A stretch of 64,000 nucleotides of DNA from Echinometra lucunter. Its lineage: Eukaryota > Echinodermata > Echinoidea > Camarodonta > Echinometridae. Of the stretch, positions 44,901 to 52,515 are shown in pieces; positions within the stretch are counted from its first letter, which is position 1, and each line of letters begins with the position of its first letter. A program made the position numbers and the translations under genes. The notes below the pieces were generated by a model that ran no database searches, was not told where the DNA came from, and was given only the letters and a program-made list of their open reading frames with translations. The stretch lies in assembly GCA_029962745.1 (NCBI GenBank), contig CM057162.1:18189408-18253407 (forward strand), written 5' to 3'.

Positions 44901-45173
44901 ACTCGCGATTAGGAATTGCACAAAGATTTTGTTGATTTTAGATTTTTTTTAAGAATTTTATTCCACTAATTTGCTGCTAATTCAAGCAGGCGCAGCTCTA
45001 GCAGTTACTGGTTTGCAAATTGCAACGGGTATCAACTTATAAGTGTAAAAAAAAATTCTCTTCTTATTTTGTATTTTATTGTTTTTCATGTCTTTAGAGT
45101 TCCCCATCAGGCATTGCACAGTAGAGGACACACTAACGGAGCAGCGTCGGGCGAGACAGAGACAGGCTTCTGA
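22668..45173 (+). CDS. Ig gene B: V-type and second Ig domain, one TM helix, PDZ-type C-terminus
   Basis: Exons: 22668-22746, 32200-32520, 33088-35188 (interrupted), 41480-41575, 42733-42786, 43330-43500, 43945-44061, 44670-44763, 45098-45173. Leaving out the transposon and one duplication copy in exon 3, the phases chain correctly to 1,362 nt (453 codons plus TGA). Order: signal peptide; V-type Ig with Cys51, Trp62, Cys113; second Ig with Cys172, Trp185, Cys226; TM helix at about 260-280; a tail of about 170 residues with a six-Cys cluster at 314-324 and Lys/Gln-rich segments; C-terminal ETGF. Domain order resembles adhesion receptors of the JAM, CAR and nectin type, but I do not claim orthology. 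Intron 1 is 9.5 kb with a gap; intron 3 holds a Gypsy element. Confidence 0.75.
22747..23334. other. Intron 1 of Ig gene B, up to the gap
   Basis: Starts with moderately GC-rich sequence (22800-23000) and becomes AT-rich. Ends in a long T-run joined to a G-run at the gap edge. Confidence 0.4.
23335..23834. other. Assembly gap (500 N)
   Basis: Exactly 500 N, so probably a fixed-size placeholder. Both edges carry the same pattern, a T-run followed by a G-run, consistent with assembly failure at a homopolymer junction. Frames reading through it are meaningless. Confidence 0.98.
24062..24214. repeat. TAG trinucleotide microsatellite, left part
   Basis: (TAG)n with TTG and GTAG interruptions. 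It continues beyond a 314-bp inserted element at 24531-24660, so it was probably one tract before insertion. Confidence 0.9.
24217..24530. mobile_element. TA-flanked MITE (pogo/Tc1-like family) in the TAG repeat
   Basis: Ends CAGTGGACACTCGGTATAA and (reverse complement of right end) CAGAGGAAACTCGGTATAA, flanked by TA on both sides (24215-24216 and 24531-24532). The interior has further GATATAAC-type motifs. The TA target and CAG..CTG ends fit pogo/Tc1-type movers; the superfamily is inferred. Confidence 0.75.
24531..24718. repeat. TAG then AGA trinucleotide microsatellite
   Basis: (TAG)n to about 24660, then (AGA)n to about 24712. The poly-Val, poly-Glu, poly-Ser and poly-Thr frames are artefacts. 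Confidence 0.9.
24719..29261. other. Intron 1 of Ig gene B, central part
   Basis: AT-rich noncoding sequence with homopolymer tracts (C-run about 25098-25140, C-run plus A-run 25876-25909, T-run plus G-run about 27020-27063, G-run 28201-28220), a GA repeat near 26715 and GATA-type repeats at 28900-28930. No exon with the required phase was recognised. Confidence 0.45.
29262..29552. mobile_element. Inverted-repeat MITE with CACTGGCGTAAATC ends
   Basis: 291 bp. CACTGGCGTAAATCC at the left is mirrored by GGGATTTACGCCAGTG at the right, with a G-run just inside one end and a C-run inside the other. The flanks AGTCAATG / ATAAAATG are a poor 8-bp match, so hAT membership is only suspected. Confidence 0.65.
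29553..30897. other. Intron 1 of Ig gene B, continued
   Basis: AT-rich sequence with no exon or element with clear ends. Confidence 0.4.
30898..31126. mobile_element. Foldback MITE with CACTCTTAAAAA ends
   Basis: 229 bp. CACTCTTAAAAA and TTTTTAAGAGTG ends, with GGGGCCACACT..GTTCCGG mirrored in both arms so the whole element is a near-palindrome. A related segment is at 56822-57000. Confidence 0.75.
31190..31530. repeat. Purine-rich (GA) tract
   Basis: About 340 bp dominated by GA, GGA and GAAAGA runs on the plus strand. Low-complexity sequence within intron 1 of Ig gene B. Confidence 0.7.
32200..32520 (+). CDS. Ig gene B exon 2 (V-type Ig domain)
   Basis: 321 nt, phase 1-1, between TTTCTACAG and GTAATG. 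It encodes VVFEGNSAELDCEV, YTISWQKG and DIEDESQYFCVIR, i.e. the B-strand Cys, C-strand Trp and the DxxxYxC motif of V-set domains. It is GC-richer than its surroundings, as expected for coding sequence here. Confidence 0.88.
33088..33189 (+). CDS. Ig gene B exon 3, 5' part (before the transposon)
   Basis: After TTTCCTTTTCAG the frame reads VPPAESYPTIVLLEPTSS and on to QYTIPQGTQ, the linker and A-strand region of the second Ig domain. At 33190 a hAT-like element begins and the frame meets TAG within seven codons. The last 8 bases, CACCCAAT, are the target duplication. Confidence 0.7.
33303..33520. repeat. AAC/ATT/ATC microsatellite
   Basis: Runs of AAC, AAT, (ATT)n and (ATC)n within the outer hAT-like element. 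The poly-Ile and poly-Asn frames across it are artefacts of the repeat. Confidence 0.9.
33752..34722. mobile_element. hAT-like element nested in the exon insertion
   Basis: 971 bp. Ends CAGAGGCGGCGCTCCC and (reverse complement of right end) CAGGGCGGCGGAGCG, with 8-bp flanks TCAATTTA / TCTATTTA (one mismatch). The interior repeats AGTGCCC(T)TTT motifs many times and has two GCTCGCTCGC palindromic patches (about 34148 and 34483). Confidence 0.8.
34778..34850. repeat. TG microsatellite
   Basis: Mostly (TG)n with GCGTG interruptions, between the nested element and the right end of the outer element. Confidence 0.85.
34937..35188 (+). CDS. Ig gene B exon 3, 3' part (after the transposon)
   Basis: Resumes in the matching frame right after the second CACCCAAT. 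It encodes YRLSCEVASF, VELLWFVDN and NMEVRCEVSGEAVPDPP, ending at a GTAAGA donor in phase 1. It supplies both core Cys and the Trp of the second Ig domain. The frame also stays open leftwards into the element to a C-rich CAG at 34901-34903. Confidence 0.8.
35425..35615 (-). repeat. 3' LTR of the Gypsy element
   Basis: 191 bp, nearly identical to 41107-41298. The purine-rich tract lies directly beside it at 35616-35630, as expected for plus-strand priming. Confidence 0.92.
35999..37741 (-). CDS. Gypsy gag-pol, C-terminal part (RNase H, integrase)
   Basis: Continues in the frame of the N-terminal part on the other side of the insertion. RNase H begins SADASKNGLGAVLLQQ. The integrase zinc domain is HEGHLGIEKCKRRAREVLFW through SCTAC. 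Catalytic-core motifs VVVDYYSQF, SDNGPQY and YYPQSNGRAEGAV supply the D-D-E set. The C-terminus is Asp/Pro-rich with no chromodomain. Confidence 0.9.
   Translation of the reverse strand, partial: SADASKNGLGAVLLQQHEQNWHPIAYASRAMTDAETRYAQIEKELLAITYGCERFHQYIYGQVIEVETDHKPLIPLFTKPLSDRPLRIQRLLIRVQRYDLKVSYTPGKFMYTADALSRAVDPEAEQNQEREEDIKVYVDAIIETLPVTTNRKTQFVEETKKDETLQQLSQVINTGWPAAKHQCPMTLRPYWNVKNELSEANGLILKGSRIVVPISMRKQMLNKIHEGHLGIEKCKRRAREVLFWPQMNHDITEMVQSCTACMMYKPQQQQESLQHHQTPERPWQKVASDLFTLNGKGYLVVVDYYSQFIELRSMTTTSSQAVITQLKEIFSRHGTPCELVSDNGPQYASREFKAFATDWDFVHTTTSPYYPQSNGRAEGAVKIAKNLLRKCQQSGQDIYRALQIYRSSPLDCGKSPAELLYNRRLRSNLPMMDNLLDPQNIDPHQVKERKERQKAKQKQRYDQHARDLPKLHIGQHVRLLDTQTNRWSQQGVVKAKLPNRSYLIETEYGVTRRRNRRHIRPVPHTDQYPSHDIDDDDAHRRDDDASPPAVDAPSTSAPSTATYTTRSGRNVKPPARLIEQ
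37744..38430. mobile_element. TA-flanked element inside the Gypsy pol gene
   Basis: 687 bp. Ends CAGGGGAAACTCGGTATAA and (reverse complement of right end) CAGGGAAATCCCGATATAA, flanked by TA at 37742-37743 and 38431-38432. CTCGTTATA-type motifs recur near both ends. Same family as 24217-24530 and 48077-48246. It interrupts the RNase H domain without deleting any of it. Confidence 0.88.
38433..40659 (-). CDS. Gypsy gag-pol, N-terminal part (gag, protease, RT)
   Basis: The likely start is the ATG at 40659 (MATSLSQPAPLDLL). An upstream in-frame ATG exists at 40683. Gag-like region WKKFRQRFELYS; two zinc knuckles, CTRCGNFHGKSNC and CRKCGLRNHFAKCC; aspartic protease motif LDTGAQTSTI; RT with LRVCLDPRDLN, FSKLDASSGFWQ and the active-site box MMDDIVVYG (Met for the usual Tyr or Phe at its first position). 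The frame runs into the inserted TA-flanked element and stops shortly after 38430. Confidence 0.9.
41107..41298 (-). repeat. 5' LTR of the Gypsy element
   Basis: 192 bp. It has one extra T relative to the other LTR and no other difference seen by eye, which implies recent insertion. Confidence 0.92.
41480..41575 (+). CDS. Ig gene B exon 4 (transmembrane helix)
   Basis: 96 nt, phase 1-1, between AACTGACAG and GTAAGT. It encodes GGGSNTTT followed by the helix IIVIVIIVIVLIAAVIGIAL and then WMRI, a textbook single-pass segment with a positively charged inner edge. Confidence 0.88.
41648..42447. mobile_element. TTAA-flanked MITE, family 2 copy 2 (expanded)
   Basis: Ends CCCACAGCAGTACAGTGTC and (reverse complement of right end) CCCATACCAGCAGTACAG, between TTAA at 41644-41647 and 42448-42451. 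At 800 bp it is twice the length of the copy at 7456-7865. The interior includes a T-run plus G-run (41682-41706) and a TA microsatellite (41933-41962). Intron 4 of Ig gene B. Confidence 0.7.
42733..42786 (+). CDS. Ig gene B exon 5 (cytoplasmic)
   Basis: 54 nt after TTTCCCCCAG, phase 1-1, encoding LIKDTMVRSNYSKTVSAD. The donor GTGAGT at 42787 gives the phase required by exon 6. An alternative GTGAGT at 42774 would break the frame. Confidence 0.65.
43330..43500 (+). CDS. Ig gene B exon 6 (Cys-rich cytoplasmic segment)
   Basis: 171 nt, phase 1-1, between TTGGATCAG and GTGAGA. It encodes NFCHICCTACCPCRV, six cysteines in eleven residues close to the membrane, then an acidic stretch KDDDFDAET and a Lys/Ser-rich part. 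The Cys cluster could be palmitoylated or bind metal; neither is shown. Confidence 0.75.
43945..44061 (+). CDS. Ig gene B exon 7 (cytoplasmic, Lys/Gln/Ala-rich)
   Basis: 117 nt, phase 1-1, between TCTAACTAG and GTAAGA. It encodes ALKARIQQNRKKQEAKAGAA and then AAESDQVPSDKP, a charged helix-prone then disordered segment. Confidence 0.7.
44670..44763 (+). CDS. Ig gene B exon 8 (cytoplasmic, Pro-rich)
   Basis: 94 nt after TGTTTGCAG, ending in phase 2 at GTGAGT. It encodes EDPVQTSTPANTKPPGARPK and then TRPIDDASVVI. The PPGARPKTRP stretch is a possible SH3-type ligand. Confidence 0.7.
45098..45173 (+). CDS. Ig gene B exon 9 (terminal, ETGF end)
   Basis: After TGTCTTTAG the phase-2 join gives VPHQALHSRGHTNGAASG and then ETETGF plus TGA. 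The last four residues E-T-G-F match a class I PDZ ligand (S/T-x-hydrophobic). An acceptor two bases further on would give a short alternative end, so the exact site needs cDNA. Confidence 0.6.
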
Positions 45174-45890
45174 TGAAACCAAGCACCTCACCGGAGAAAG
45201 TGGGGGAAAATTTCACTTCATACTACGGCAAAATGAACTATTCTGCCTCTTGAAATGCCTCATCGCTTAAATCCTATTCTGGTGGAAAAGAACAAGCCTT
45301 ATGGGTTTTACCGCCATTTAACGCTGTATTCAACAGATGGAACTTTTCATAAAAAACTTGTACAGAATCGTGCCATCATGGTGTTATGAACTTTTGTCTT
45401 TGGAATCTCTGCATATTCAGAAGGCTCCCACGGTCCAAACAGAATCGTACAAACATCGAATCATCAGAAGTACCAAGCTACTTCTTTGCTGAAAATCTAG
45501 ACACAGTGAAATGTCAGTTCGAATGATTCGTTCGTTCCGTCATGGACAGAACTAGACATGGTGCTCGTGAAAGTTATAAATGAAGTATTTCATACTGGCG
45601 CTAATGTGGGGATTATTTCAAACTGCTCCAATTTTCAGGGTTTTTTCAGTGTTTAGAAATAAGGGGTGACCTGAGTTCAGGCCATTATTATGTCTTTTTT
45701 TTTACATCGAAAATACATTATATACAAAAAAATTTTTTAAAGTGACATTATGTACAGACTGTTCCTCTTGTGTTTCTTTATCATTTCCGTTATTTGTGGT
45801 GACGAGAAGGTCTGCGTTTCAATCCCTGACAACATGTACATTCGATTGTTCATCATTGCAAACTCAAAGGACATATGATGTTGAATCCTT
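45174..45890 (+). other. Probable 3' UTR of Ig gene B and spacer
   Basis: Follows the TGA of Ig gene B. The first 100-200 bp keep near-balanced composition. No AATAAA was seen before the LINE fragment starts. Confidence 0.45.
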
Positions 45891-45899
45891 CGAAGTGTT

Positions 45900-47032
45900 T
45901 TTCACTTAGTGTGACATTCTCAAAAAATCCTCCAGCTGAACCAACCTTCTATATCGATGATTCACCTTTGTTAAAATTCCAATCTGTCGAAATTCTTGGT
46001 ATTATTGTCCAATCCAACCTAAAATGGGATCTACGTGTCACGGAAATCCTTTAAAAATGTAACAGAAAGTTGCATATGTTTAGGCTCCTGAAGCAATATG
46101 GGCTGTCTTTATCTGATCTCATGGAATACTGCACCCCAGTTTTTAATGGCGGGCTTACACAAAAACAGGTCAGAAGTTTAGAACAAATCAAAAAAAGAGT
46201 CTGTAAAATCTGTGGGACTATGGCAGTGCTTGCCGATTATGCGAAATTCCTACTCTCGAATCCAGAAGGGAAAAACTTTGCTCGGATTTCACAATGTTAT
46301 TAGCCAAATATCCAACATGTAATACCTGGTTACCTCCTTCGAAAAACCTACCCATCAACCTACGCCATACTCCTAGATATCAGCAATTCAAATACAAAAC
46401 AAATCGCTCCCGCAACAGCCCCATACCGTATTTTGTAGATCTTCTTAATAAAGTCAAGCCCAGTCAATTACTAGAATAGAAAACCGATGTTCATTTCATT
46501 TGTACTCTATCCATTCATAAAGTTTGTTCAATTTTGATATAAGACAATAAACTATCATGACTATAGTCATTAAACATCTAAGCAAATGTTTAACGCAAAA
46601 TTACAGCTTTTCTTACATAAGTACATTACTTCTTTTTAAGCAGTAACACAAATACTTGCAATATCAATTTTAAAATGTAATGGGGAAATTTTATCAGTTT
46701 TATCTAATATCCGTATAATGACTTCTTTAAAACTTTCATACGTAATTTGTATTTCGTGACATGTACTTTTATAACTTCTCCTTTGTTTCTGTTGTTTATA
46801 TTTTATCGCTCCAACTCTCTGATTTTGTATTATCTTATGTTTATTTATTTTCGATGCCTAAGTAATCTTGTCTTATGAACTACATATTTCTTATTTCGAT
46901 ATTGACAAATGTAACTGTTTTTTAATGTTTGAAATATGTAATGAGTCTCTTAATTGTATACATGACCAATTCAGCCATTGGGCTGCGACTCATGTTTTTA
47001 ATAAACCCTGAATTGAATTGAATTGAATTGTC
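45900..47032 (+). pseudogene. CR1/L2-type LINE fragment, copy 1 (RT 3' end)
   Basis: Broken frames translate to VEILGIIVQSNLKWD, LMEYCTPVFNGGLTQ and SLEQIKKRVCKICG, which fit the C-terminal end of CR1/L2-type reverse transcriptases (LG-x-x-x..L-x-W, Y-x-x-P-V-x, RIQKRA region). A frameshift separates a downstream part with SPIPYFVDLLNK. The 3' end is AATAAACCCTGAATTGAATT, a short TTGAA repeat as expected for these LINEs. The element is 5'-truncated and stop-laden. Confidence 0.8.
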
Positions 47033-47398
47033 AATAATGTTATTAGTTTCCCAGACCTAAATAATCATATCCATTGGAATTTAGTGTGGATTCCCTGTTT
47101 ATAGTTTCTTTAGTGTCGTCTTCAATGTAGCCTTTGTCTTGATGGAAAGCTTCGGCTTATATGCAGAACAAAAAGTGAAGCTGCGATAAAATATTGACGT
47201 GTAGCGTCACCATACCCCTGTTATTCTCAAATTTTATATTAAACATTATCATGTGTATAGAACATTAAAATTAGATATATCTGCGTAATAGAGTGAAAAG
47301 AGGTATGTTGTATATTTTTTCAGAGAATTTTTGTTTTTTAAATACGCAGAGGTATATGATATGGTATTCAGAAATATTCTAGTTGCAGCTGTACTTTT
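46230..47398 (+). repeat. Duplicated block, copy 1 (LINE end plus 360-bp flank)
   Basis: About 1.17 kb that recurs in the same orientation at 53834-54998 with only scattered differences. The shared part continues about 360 bp past the TTGAA tail, to TTCTAGTTGCAGC. Confidence 0.85.
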
Positions 47399-48076
47399 GT
47401 CGGTATTCATGAAACGAGAAATTTGCAAATATATAAAGAGGATCTGGATTTGATTTTTTCCATCCTTACCAAAGTAACATGATAGTAGTTTTTAGATCTT
47501 CTTGTATATTTCTTTTTTTTTATTGCGTAATTACTGTGAAAAGAATTTTCACTGCTAGTAATCTTAATTTTTAACAAATTACCTTGTTCACCCTTGACTT
47601 ATCTTTAGGATATTTGGATAGAGGGAGGGCAACATTTACCATGTTTAAGTTGTATATTTGAAATCACGTTTTCATGAATTCCTCAGTACTATTAATCAAA
47701 TTCTAATAAGAGAAAGAAAAATCAAACGTTGGTTGTCGGATTATAAAAAAAAACCCACTGAAATGCTATTTCTTTCTTATTTTAAAGGTATTCAAGATGA
47801 AATGTATTCGTGAGTGAATTATCGATCAGTACTACCAAAAAAAAAATCAGATCAAAATGTTTTGATAGGCTCTTTGTTTTAAAGGTTGTTCTGGCTGTAT
47901 AATATTGCCTTGATACTTGCTGTAAATAAAAATATCGTTTGAAAGTTCGACTGAGTTTTTGTTACTTGGATATTTTCTTCTTTTATTTGATTTTTTACAA
48001 CTCGCCACTGCCTTGGACCAAAATATTAATGTTATCCATACACTGTACAGTATACTTTCTCTGATCAGTAGTGATA
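47399..48076. other. AT-rich spacer
   Basis: No exon or element with clear ends was seen. Confidence 0.4.
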
Positions 48077-48246
48077 CAGTGGAAACTGAGTATAATGAGG
48101 TTCTTGGGACCATCAAAATTACCTTGTCATAGAGGAATCTCATTATATCAGGGTTATAAAAAAATAATATAAAGAGCTGGGACCAGAATATTACCATATA
48201 TCGGGAATATTGTTATATCAGATCTCGTTATACCGAGTTTCAACTG
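48077..48246. mobile_element. TA-flanked MITE (pogo/Tc1-like family), short copy
   Basis: 170 bp. Ends CAGTGGAAACTGAGTATAA and (reverse complement of right end) CAGTTGAAACTCGGTATAA, flanked by TA. Same family as the element in the Gypsy pol gene. Confidence 0.8.
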
Positions 48247-50734
48247 TACTGAGCATTTACAAAGTACACTCCTAAGAATATATTGTGAATAAATCTGTTT
48301 CAGAGTTTCAGAGGGGAAAAAATGAAATTCAATGGCAATTTGAGTGAAATATTTTTTTTAAGAATAATTTAAAATAATCTTCTAATGTTATCTGTTCGGG
48401 AATATATATTTCACTTTTTTCGATGTTGAACACAAACTCATTATTTGAAAACTCTAGATCGTCAATCATCGTCAGAATTATATTTGCATTTTTCATGTTC
48501 CTTAATTTCTAAGTGCGTTTTGTTTCTGTTCTTTTGAAGAAATTTCAGTTTCCAGAATATATCATTTTCTTTTCGAGAAATTCTTTGAGTATATACTTGT
48601 CTGTTTCTTATGGGTAATCTTGATTATATACCCAGAGACTTTTGACATGCTAGGGTGTGTACAGTGCGTTTATTTACAAACAGGAAACCCAACTTGAATC
48701 ATTCTTAATGAATTATGTAATAAATAGACCTGTTTACTAATTTTATGCATACTTGTTGAACAAGAGTTTCCCTTGACAACTAAGAAGCTTGCCAGAGGCT
48801 AACATAGCAGCATTGATATGCAAACTGGATTCCATCTATTCAGATGCCATTATGCATAACAGGTGAACTGAATAGTTGGTAACCAAGGGTTCTTGAGAGA
48901 TTTGAATACATTAGTAAACAGGTCTATTAGCGACCATGAAACTCATATCATACGCTTACAACGTAATAATATTCTAAAGATACATGTACATTGATTGGGT
49001 TTCCATGCATGCAGCACACGTGTGCTCACTCACTACACAGTGAATGGGCGGTTCGTGAGCGCGGTCATTTCGAATAATTTGGCCCATTGATATGGAAATG
49101 AACCTAATCCCTGACACCGTTCTCCATTGCACGCAATGTAAAAGCTCACCTCCATAATGAGAATTTCACCTTGTTTTTCACTCTATTTTGCGTCGAAGCA
49201 GATCGATTTATTTTCCAATGCGTAGAACATACACTGCAGTATGTATGTCATGCTACACTAAGCTTGGAAAAAATTATTCAGACGAGAAAATCATGTCATA
49301 ATATTTGAAAAACAATCATGAATAAATTATTCATAATTTTACAAATTCTTCAAAATTTCATAGTTTAGCAATCCATCCCAAAGTTGTGTAATATGACTTG
49401 ACACATTTCAGAGAGCAACTGTCATATATCATCATGAGTAGTATTTTGGCTTTATCAGCATTCAGGGTATCAAGGAGTAATGGAGATTTATATGGGTTTA
49501 TTTTGTTATTTCTGGTGGAGATGTCATCGCAAGGAAATATCCATTGTGTAATAAGCTAATCACCCTGCCTTTAAGTGCATTTTTTGTGAAACTGAACGAT
49601 CCGAGCACTTCATTTCTGTCACAAGCGTGTTATGAATATGTCAGAGGATTCAAATTATAAAAGATAATTGATGTACTTGACGTAAGTGAATAATTTATTC
49701 ATATTTTTTCAAATTGATCTAGAGTTTGAACATTGTGGTGTTTTGCGGAATAGTTATGAAATATTATATAGCTACATTAAAAGACCTTTATCCATTCATC
49801 ATCTTGTATTATGTTTTGGTGTAATATCATTTCCCCCCAAGCGGTGAATACATTAAGCTTTGGCCGGAAATGATTCTTGCTAATTATCCCTAAATATGGC
49901 GAGATATGGTGTTCGGACGGTCCTTTCAGTGTCCCCGCGGCTCACTGAACCGCTTGAATTGGTCGATTTCTTACAAAAAGTTTCGACGTCATCATTCAAC
50001 ATGGCTGCGAGCACGAAAATCGCGTCATGAACATACGTGAGCACTGAATACCAGTGTTCTAAAGGATTATGCAAAACAGCAAGGGGTTCACTTCAACCAT
50101 GCACATGGAATAGGCAGGTTGTAAGAATTTGCCTATTACCAGTGCAAAGACTTGATCAGAGCAGAGCATCGATAACAAATTTGGACAGGCCTGCTCATTT
50201 GGACCATCATTCAGAAGGTATCATCATGGTGAAGCTCTCGCCAGCCTAGACGATCTTCTTGGCGAACACTCTCAGGAAAAATCATTATGTTGGTTAAAAT
50301 ATGAACCAACTTTTGGTTTTCAAAAAAGTTGTATGCATATATGGAGATTTTTAAAACAAGAGTGAAGAAATTTCACGAAACAAGAAGCTTTCTGGAAACA
50401 CTGCAAGAGATTCATGAATGTTTTCCAGAGAGAGAAATCCATCTGGGCAAATGTTCGCTAGTTCGTAAGATTTACCTATAATTAACTGATGGACTGTGAC
50501 TGAGTTGGTTAAGTTATTTTTATATGTATATATATATATTTTTTTTCATGACCATGCGTGCTGATAAGCTGGGACATCCACAGCACGTCATAAGTCAAAA
50601 CCTACCAAAAAGTAATATTAAAAAAAAATGAATTGAGTATAAAATTGATTGCTCACTCAAGTATGACATACATGTTAAAATGTTATGTCACATCATATTT
50701 ATGCGTAGCAAATAATCTTCCTCATGAATTGTTA
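48247..50734. other. Spacer between Ig gene B and the UGT gene
   Basis: Mostly AT-rich. A GC-richer patch at 49860-50250 contains ATCATTCAACATGGCTGCGAG behind a GACGTCA motif, but the frame from that ATG closes after nine codons. Several short frames there match nothing I recognise. Confidence 0.4.
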
Positions 50735-51030
50735 TGATGCCATCAGAAAATGAAATTATATTAGAGCTTGCAGTTTACATCACACTCAACTTTGCTGATA
50801 CCAACAAGAATACCAGATCTTGCAAAGTCTGTATTTTGCCCCCTTTTACTAAAGTTGCTTTTTCTCACTCATGCGCGAAATATTTAAAGATTTTTTTAGT
50901 ATCATGTGATAGAAGAGACCATTCGCTATCCACAGGGGTAAAAATTGCCTGAAATGTTTTAAAACATTCAGATTGCAAGACGATTTCCGACTGTATTTTT
51001 TTTTCTTAGACACATTGTGCAAATCTTCCT
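50735..51030. repeat. Interspersed repeat, copy 1
   Basis: Divergent match to 55000-55305: blocks CCATCAGAAAATG, TGATACCAACAAGAA, ATCATGTGATAGAAGAGACC and TTCTTAGACACATTGTG are shared with spacing preserved. Class unknown. Confidence 0.55.
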
Positions 51031-51691
51031 TATGAATGGCATATAAGCCGAACAAAAAAGCCTATACTATCAGGGCTTGACAATTCGCCGTAAACGGTTG
51101 CGATTTTAAACCCGCACTGCCTCCTTGCCCCTTGCTGCAGCTAGGGGAATGGGCTGCATCCCCCCCCCCCCCACAGACACACACATACGCACACAATTTT
51201 GGCTAAACTGAATATTTAAATCGCTCATCGGAGCACCATGAAAACGCAAGGGCTTGGGCTCCGCCCCTATATCCCGCCAGAGGCATCGATCCGCCCCCCC
51301 CCCCCCACCGCCATTATTTCTGAACTGAAAAAAACCCCACAACAATATGAAATATATATGAGTAAAGTAAGCATACAATTATTCAAATTATGTCAATTTT
51401 AATACTTAAACAGTATTTTAACGCAATAAAACACTTGGAAGCGCCAGCTCGCTTCGCTCGCCCGCATTTAAGTACATGATAATTATTATTCTTATGAAAG
51501 AAAATCGGTTTGCCTCTTGTCTTTCTATCTTATACTATTCTTCTACTCACAGAGAGTTAGTAATGTAACCACGCCTGAATATCACAACCACAAATATAGC
51601 GCCTGATCAGGTGACCTAAAATAGATATTTTACTTTCAGTAAATATTGGCCCAGACAAATTTTTATGCTCGCTTGCTCTCCCTCTCTCTCT

Positions 51692-51692
<1 letters not shown>

Positions 51693-51730
<38 letters not shown>
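51693..51730. repeat. TA microsatellite
   Basis: (TA)n immediately right of a CT-rich stretch. Confidence 0.9.
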
Positions 51731-51733
<3 letters not shown>

Positions 51734-51811
51734 AATTGAATTGAATAACTTTATTACCTACAATAAAAAGGTTACAGTACAACATGAGTAACAATAAAAA
51801 CATAAATGTAG

Positions 51812-51812
<1 letters not shown>
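51731..51812 (-). repeat. LINE 3' tail fragment
   Basis: On the minus strand this reads GGTAATAAAGTTATTCAATT and ends in an ATTCA-type repeat, the pattern of a LINE 3' end with a microsatellite tail. Only about 80 bp remain, between two TA tracts. Confidence 0.55.

Positions 51813-51854
<42 letters not shown>
51813..51854. repeat. TA microsatellite
   Basis: (TA)n abutting the tail end of the left SINE copy. Confidence 0.9.
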
Positions 51855-51856
<2 letters not shown>

Positions 51857-52020
51857 GTGAGATCAATTGAGAGAATAATAGCGTAGCATGAATCAAAGTT
51901 CCCCAGAGCTGTCCTACGATTTTGGAAATTTCGCAAACGTTGAAAAAATGTCTCCGCGGGGAATCGAACCCGGGCCTTTGGCTATGAACGCCAATGCCTT
52001 AACCACTAGACCACGGAGAC
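51855..52020 (-). mobile_element. tRNA-derived SINE, left copy (complete head)
   Basis: Minus strand. The tRNA-like head 52020-51949 is followed by a body of about 95 bp (ACATTTTTTCAACGTTTGC to GATCTCACAT) and a TA tract as tail. Internal promoter boxes are intact: A-box TGGTCTAGTGG and B-box GGTTCGATTCC. A second copy lies head-to-head at 52203-52352. Confidence 0.75.
51949..52020 (-). tRNA. tRNA-like SINE head, anticodon UCA (probably not a functional tRNA)
   Basis: 72 nt fold as a cloverleaf: acceptor GTCTCCG/CGGAGAC, anticodon stem TTGGC/GCCAA with loop GTTCATA (anticodon UCA), and a T-arm with one mismatch (CCGGG/CCCCG). Overall similarity is to tRNA-Glu-type sequences. It lacks the long variable arm and 13-bp acceptor/T stack of tRNA-Sec. 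The attached repeat body argues for a SINE rather than a tRNA gene. Confidence 0.55.
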
Positions 52021-52202
52021 GGGCCAGTGGTTTCGGCGACTCCAAATTCGCTTAACCGACAGGTTGACAAATCTTCAACCCTCATTTATTAATTCCTTTG
52101 TTGGTGGCAGATGAGTTTCGAACAATGACCTGCCGCACACCTCAGCTGGATCCGAGCGAATGCTTTGGGATACATGTGTATGTTGGAATAATTAAAATTT
52201 GT

Positions 52203-52352
52203 GATTAAGGCATTGGCGTTCATAGCCAAAGGCCCGGGTTCGATTCCCGGCGGAGACATTTTTTCAACCTTTGCAAAATTTCCAAAATCGTAGGACAGCT
52301 CTGGGGGACTTTGATTCATGCTACGCTATTATTCTCTCAATTGATCTCACAT
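52203..52352 (+). mobile_element. tRNA-derived SINE, right copy (5'-truncated)
   Basis: Same sequence as the left copy but in the opposite orientation and lacking the acceptor 5' strand and half of the D-arm. Its T-arm is perfectly paired (CCGGG/CCCGG). The body ends at the same GATCTCACAT. Confidence 0.7.
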
Positions 52353-52402
52353 GTATTTATTTCCACGAGAGTTGCCAAAGTTGTTGTATATGTTACCTGA
52401 TC

Positions 52403-52407
<5 letters not shown>

Positions 52408-52444
<37 letters not shown>
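52408..52444. repeat. TA microsatellite
   Basis: (TA)n between the right SINE copy and a second SINE-like fragment. Confidence 0.9.
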
Positions 52445-52446
<2 letters not shown>

Positions 52447-52448
52447 GT

Positions 52449-52515
52449 GACAGAAAAGGTCCGAGGTTCGATCCCTGGCACGGCACTTATATGCCTTTGA
52501 GCAAGGTTTTTTTTT
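52449..52515 (+). repeat. Second SINE-like fragment with B-box
   Basis: GAGGTTCGATCCCTGGCAC is followed by GGCACTTATATGCCTTTGAGC. This resembles the tRNA-to-body junction of SINEs common in aquatic animals (CACTT..CTTGAGCAAGG). Only the B-box half of a head is present. Confidence 0.5.

Noticed and set aside
2601..45173. One 42-kb Ig gene joining all Ig exons
   Set aside because: A terminal exon with stop at 14849 and a fresh signal-peptide exon at 22668 with the right phase support two genes. cDNA could still show fusion transcripts.
49880..50249. Small frames around a GC-richer patch with an ATG after GACGTCA
   Set aside because: The plus-strand frame ends after nine codons and the minus-strand frame has no homology I recognise or exon signals around it.
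51949..52020. A selenocysteine or suppressor tRNA gene (UCA anticodon)
   Set aside because: The variable loop and acceptor length are those of an ordinary tRNA, the T-arm has a mismatch, and a repeat body is attached; a SINE head explains it better.
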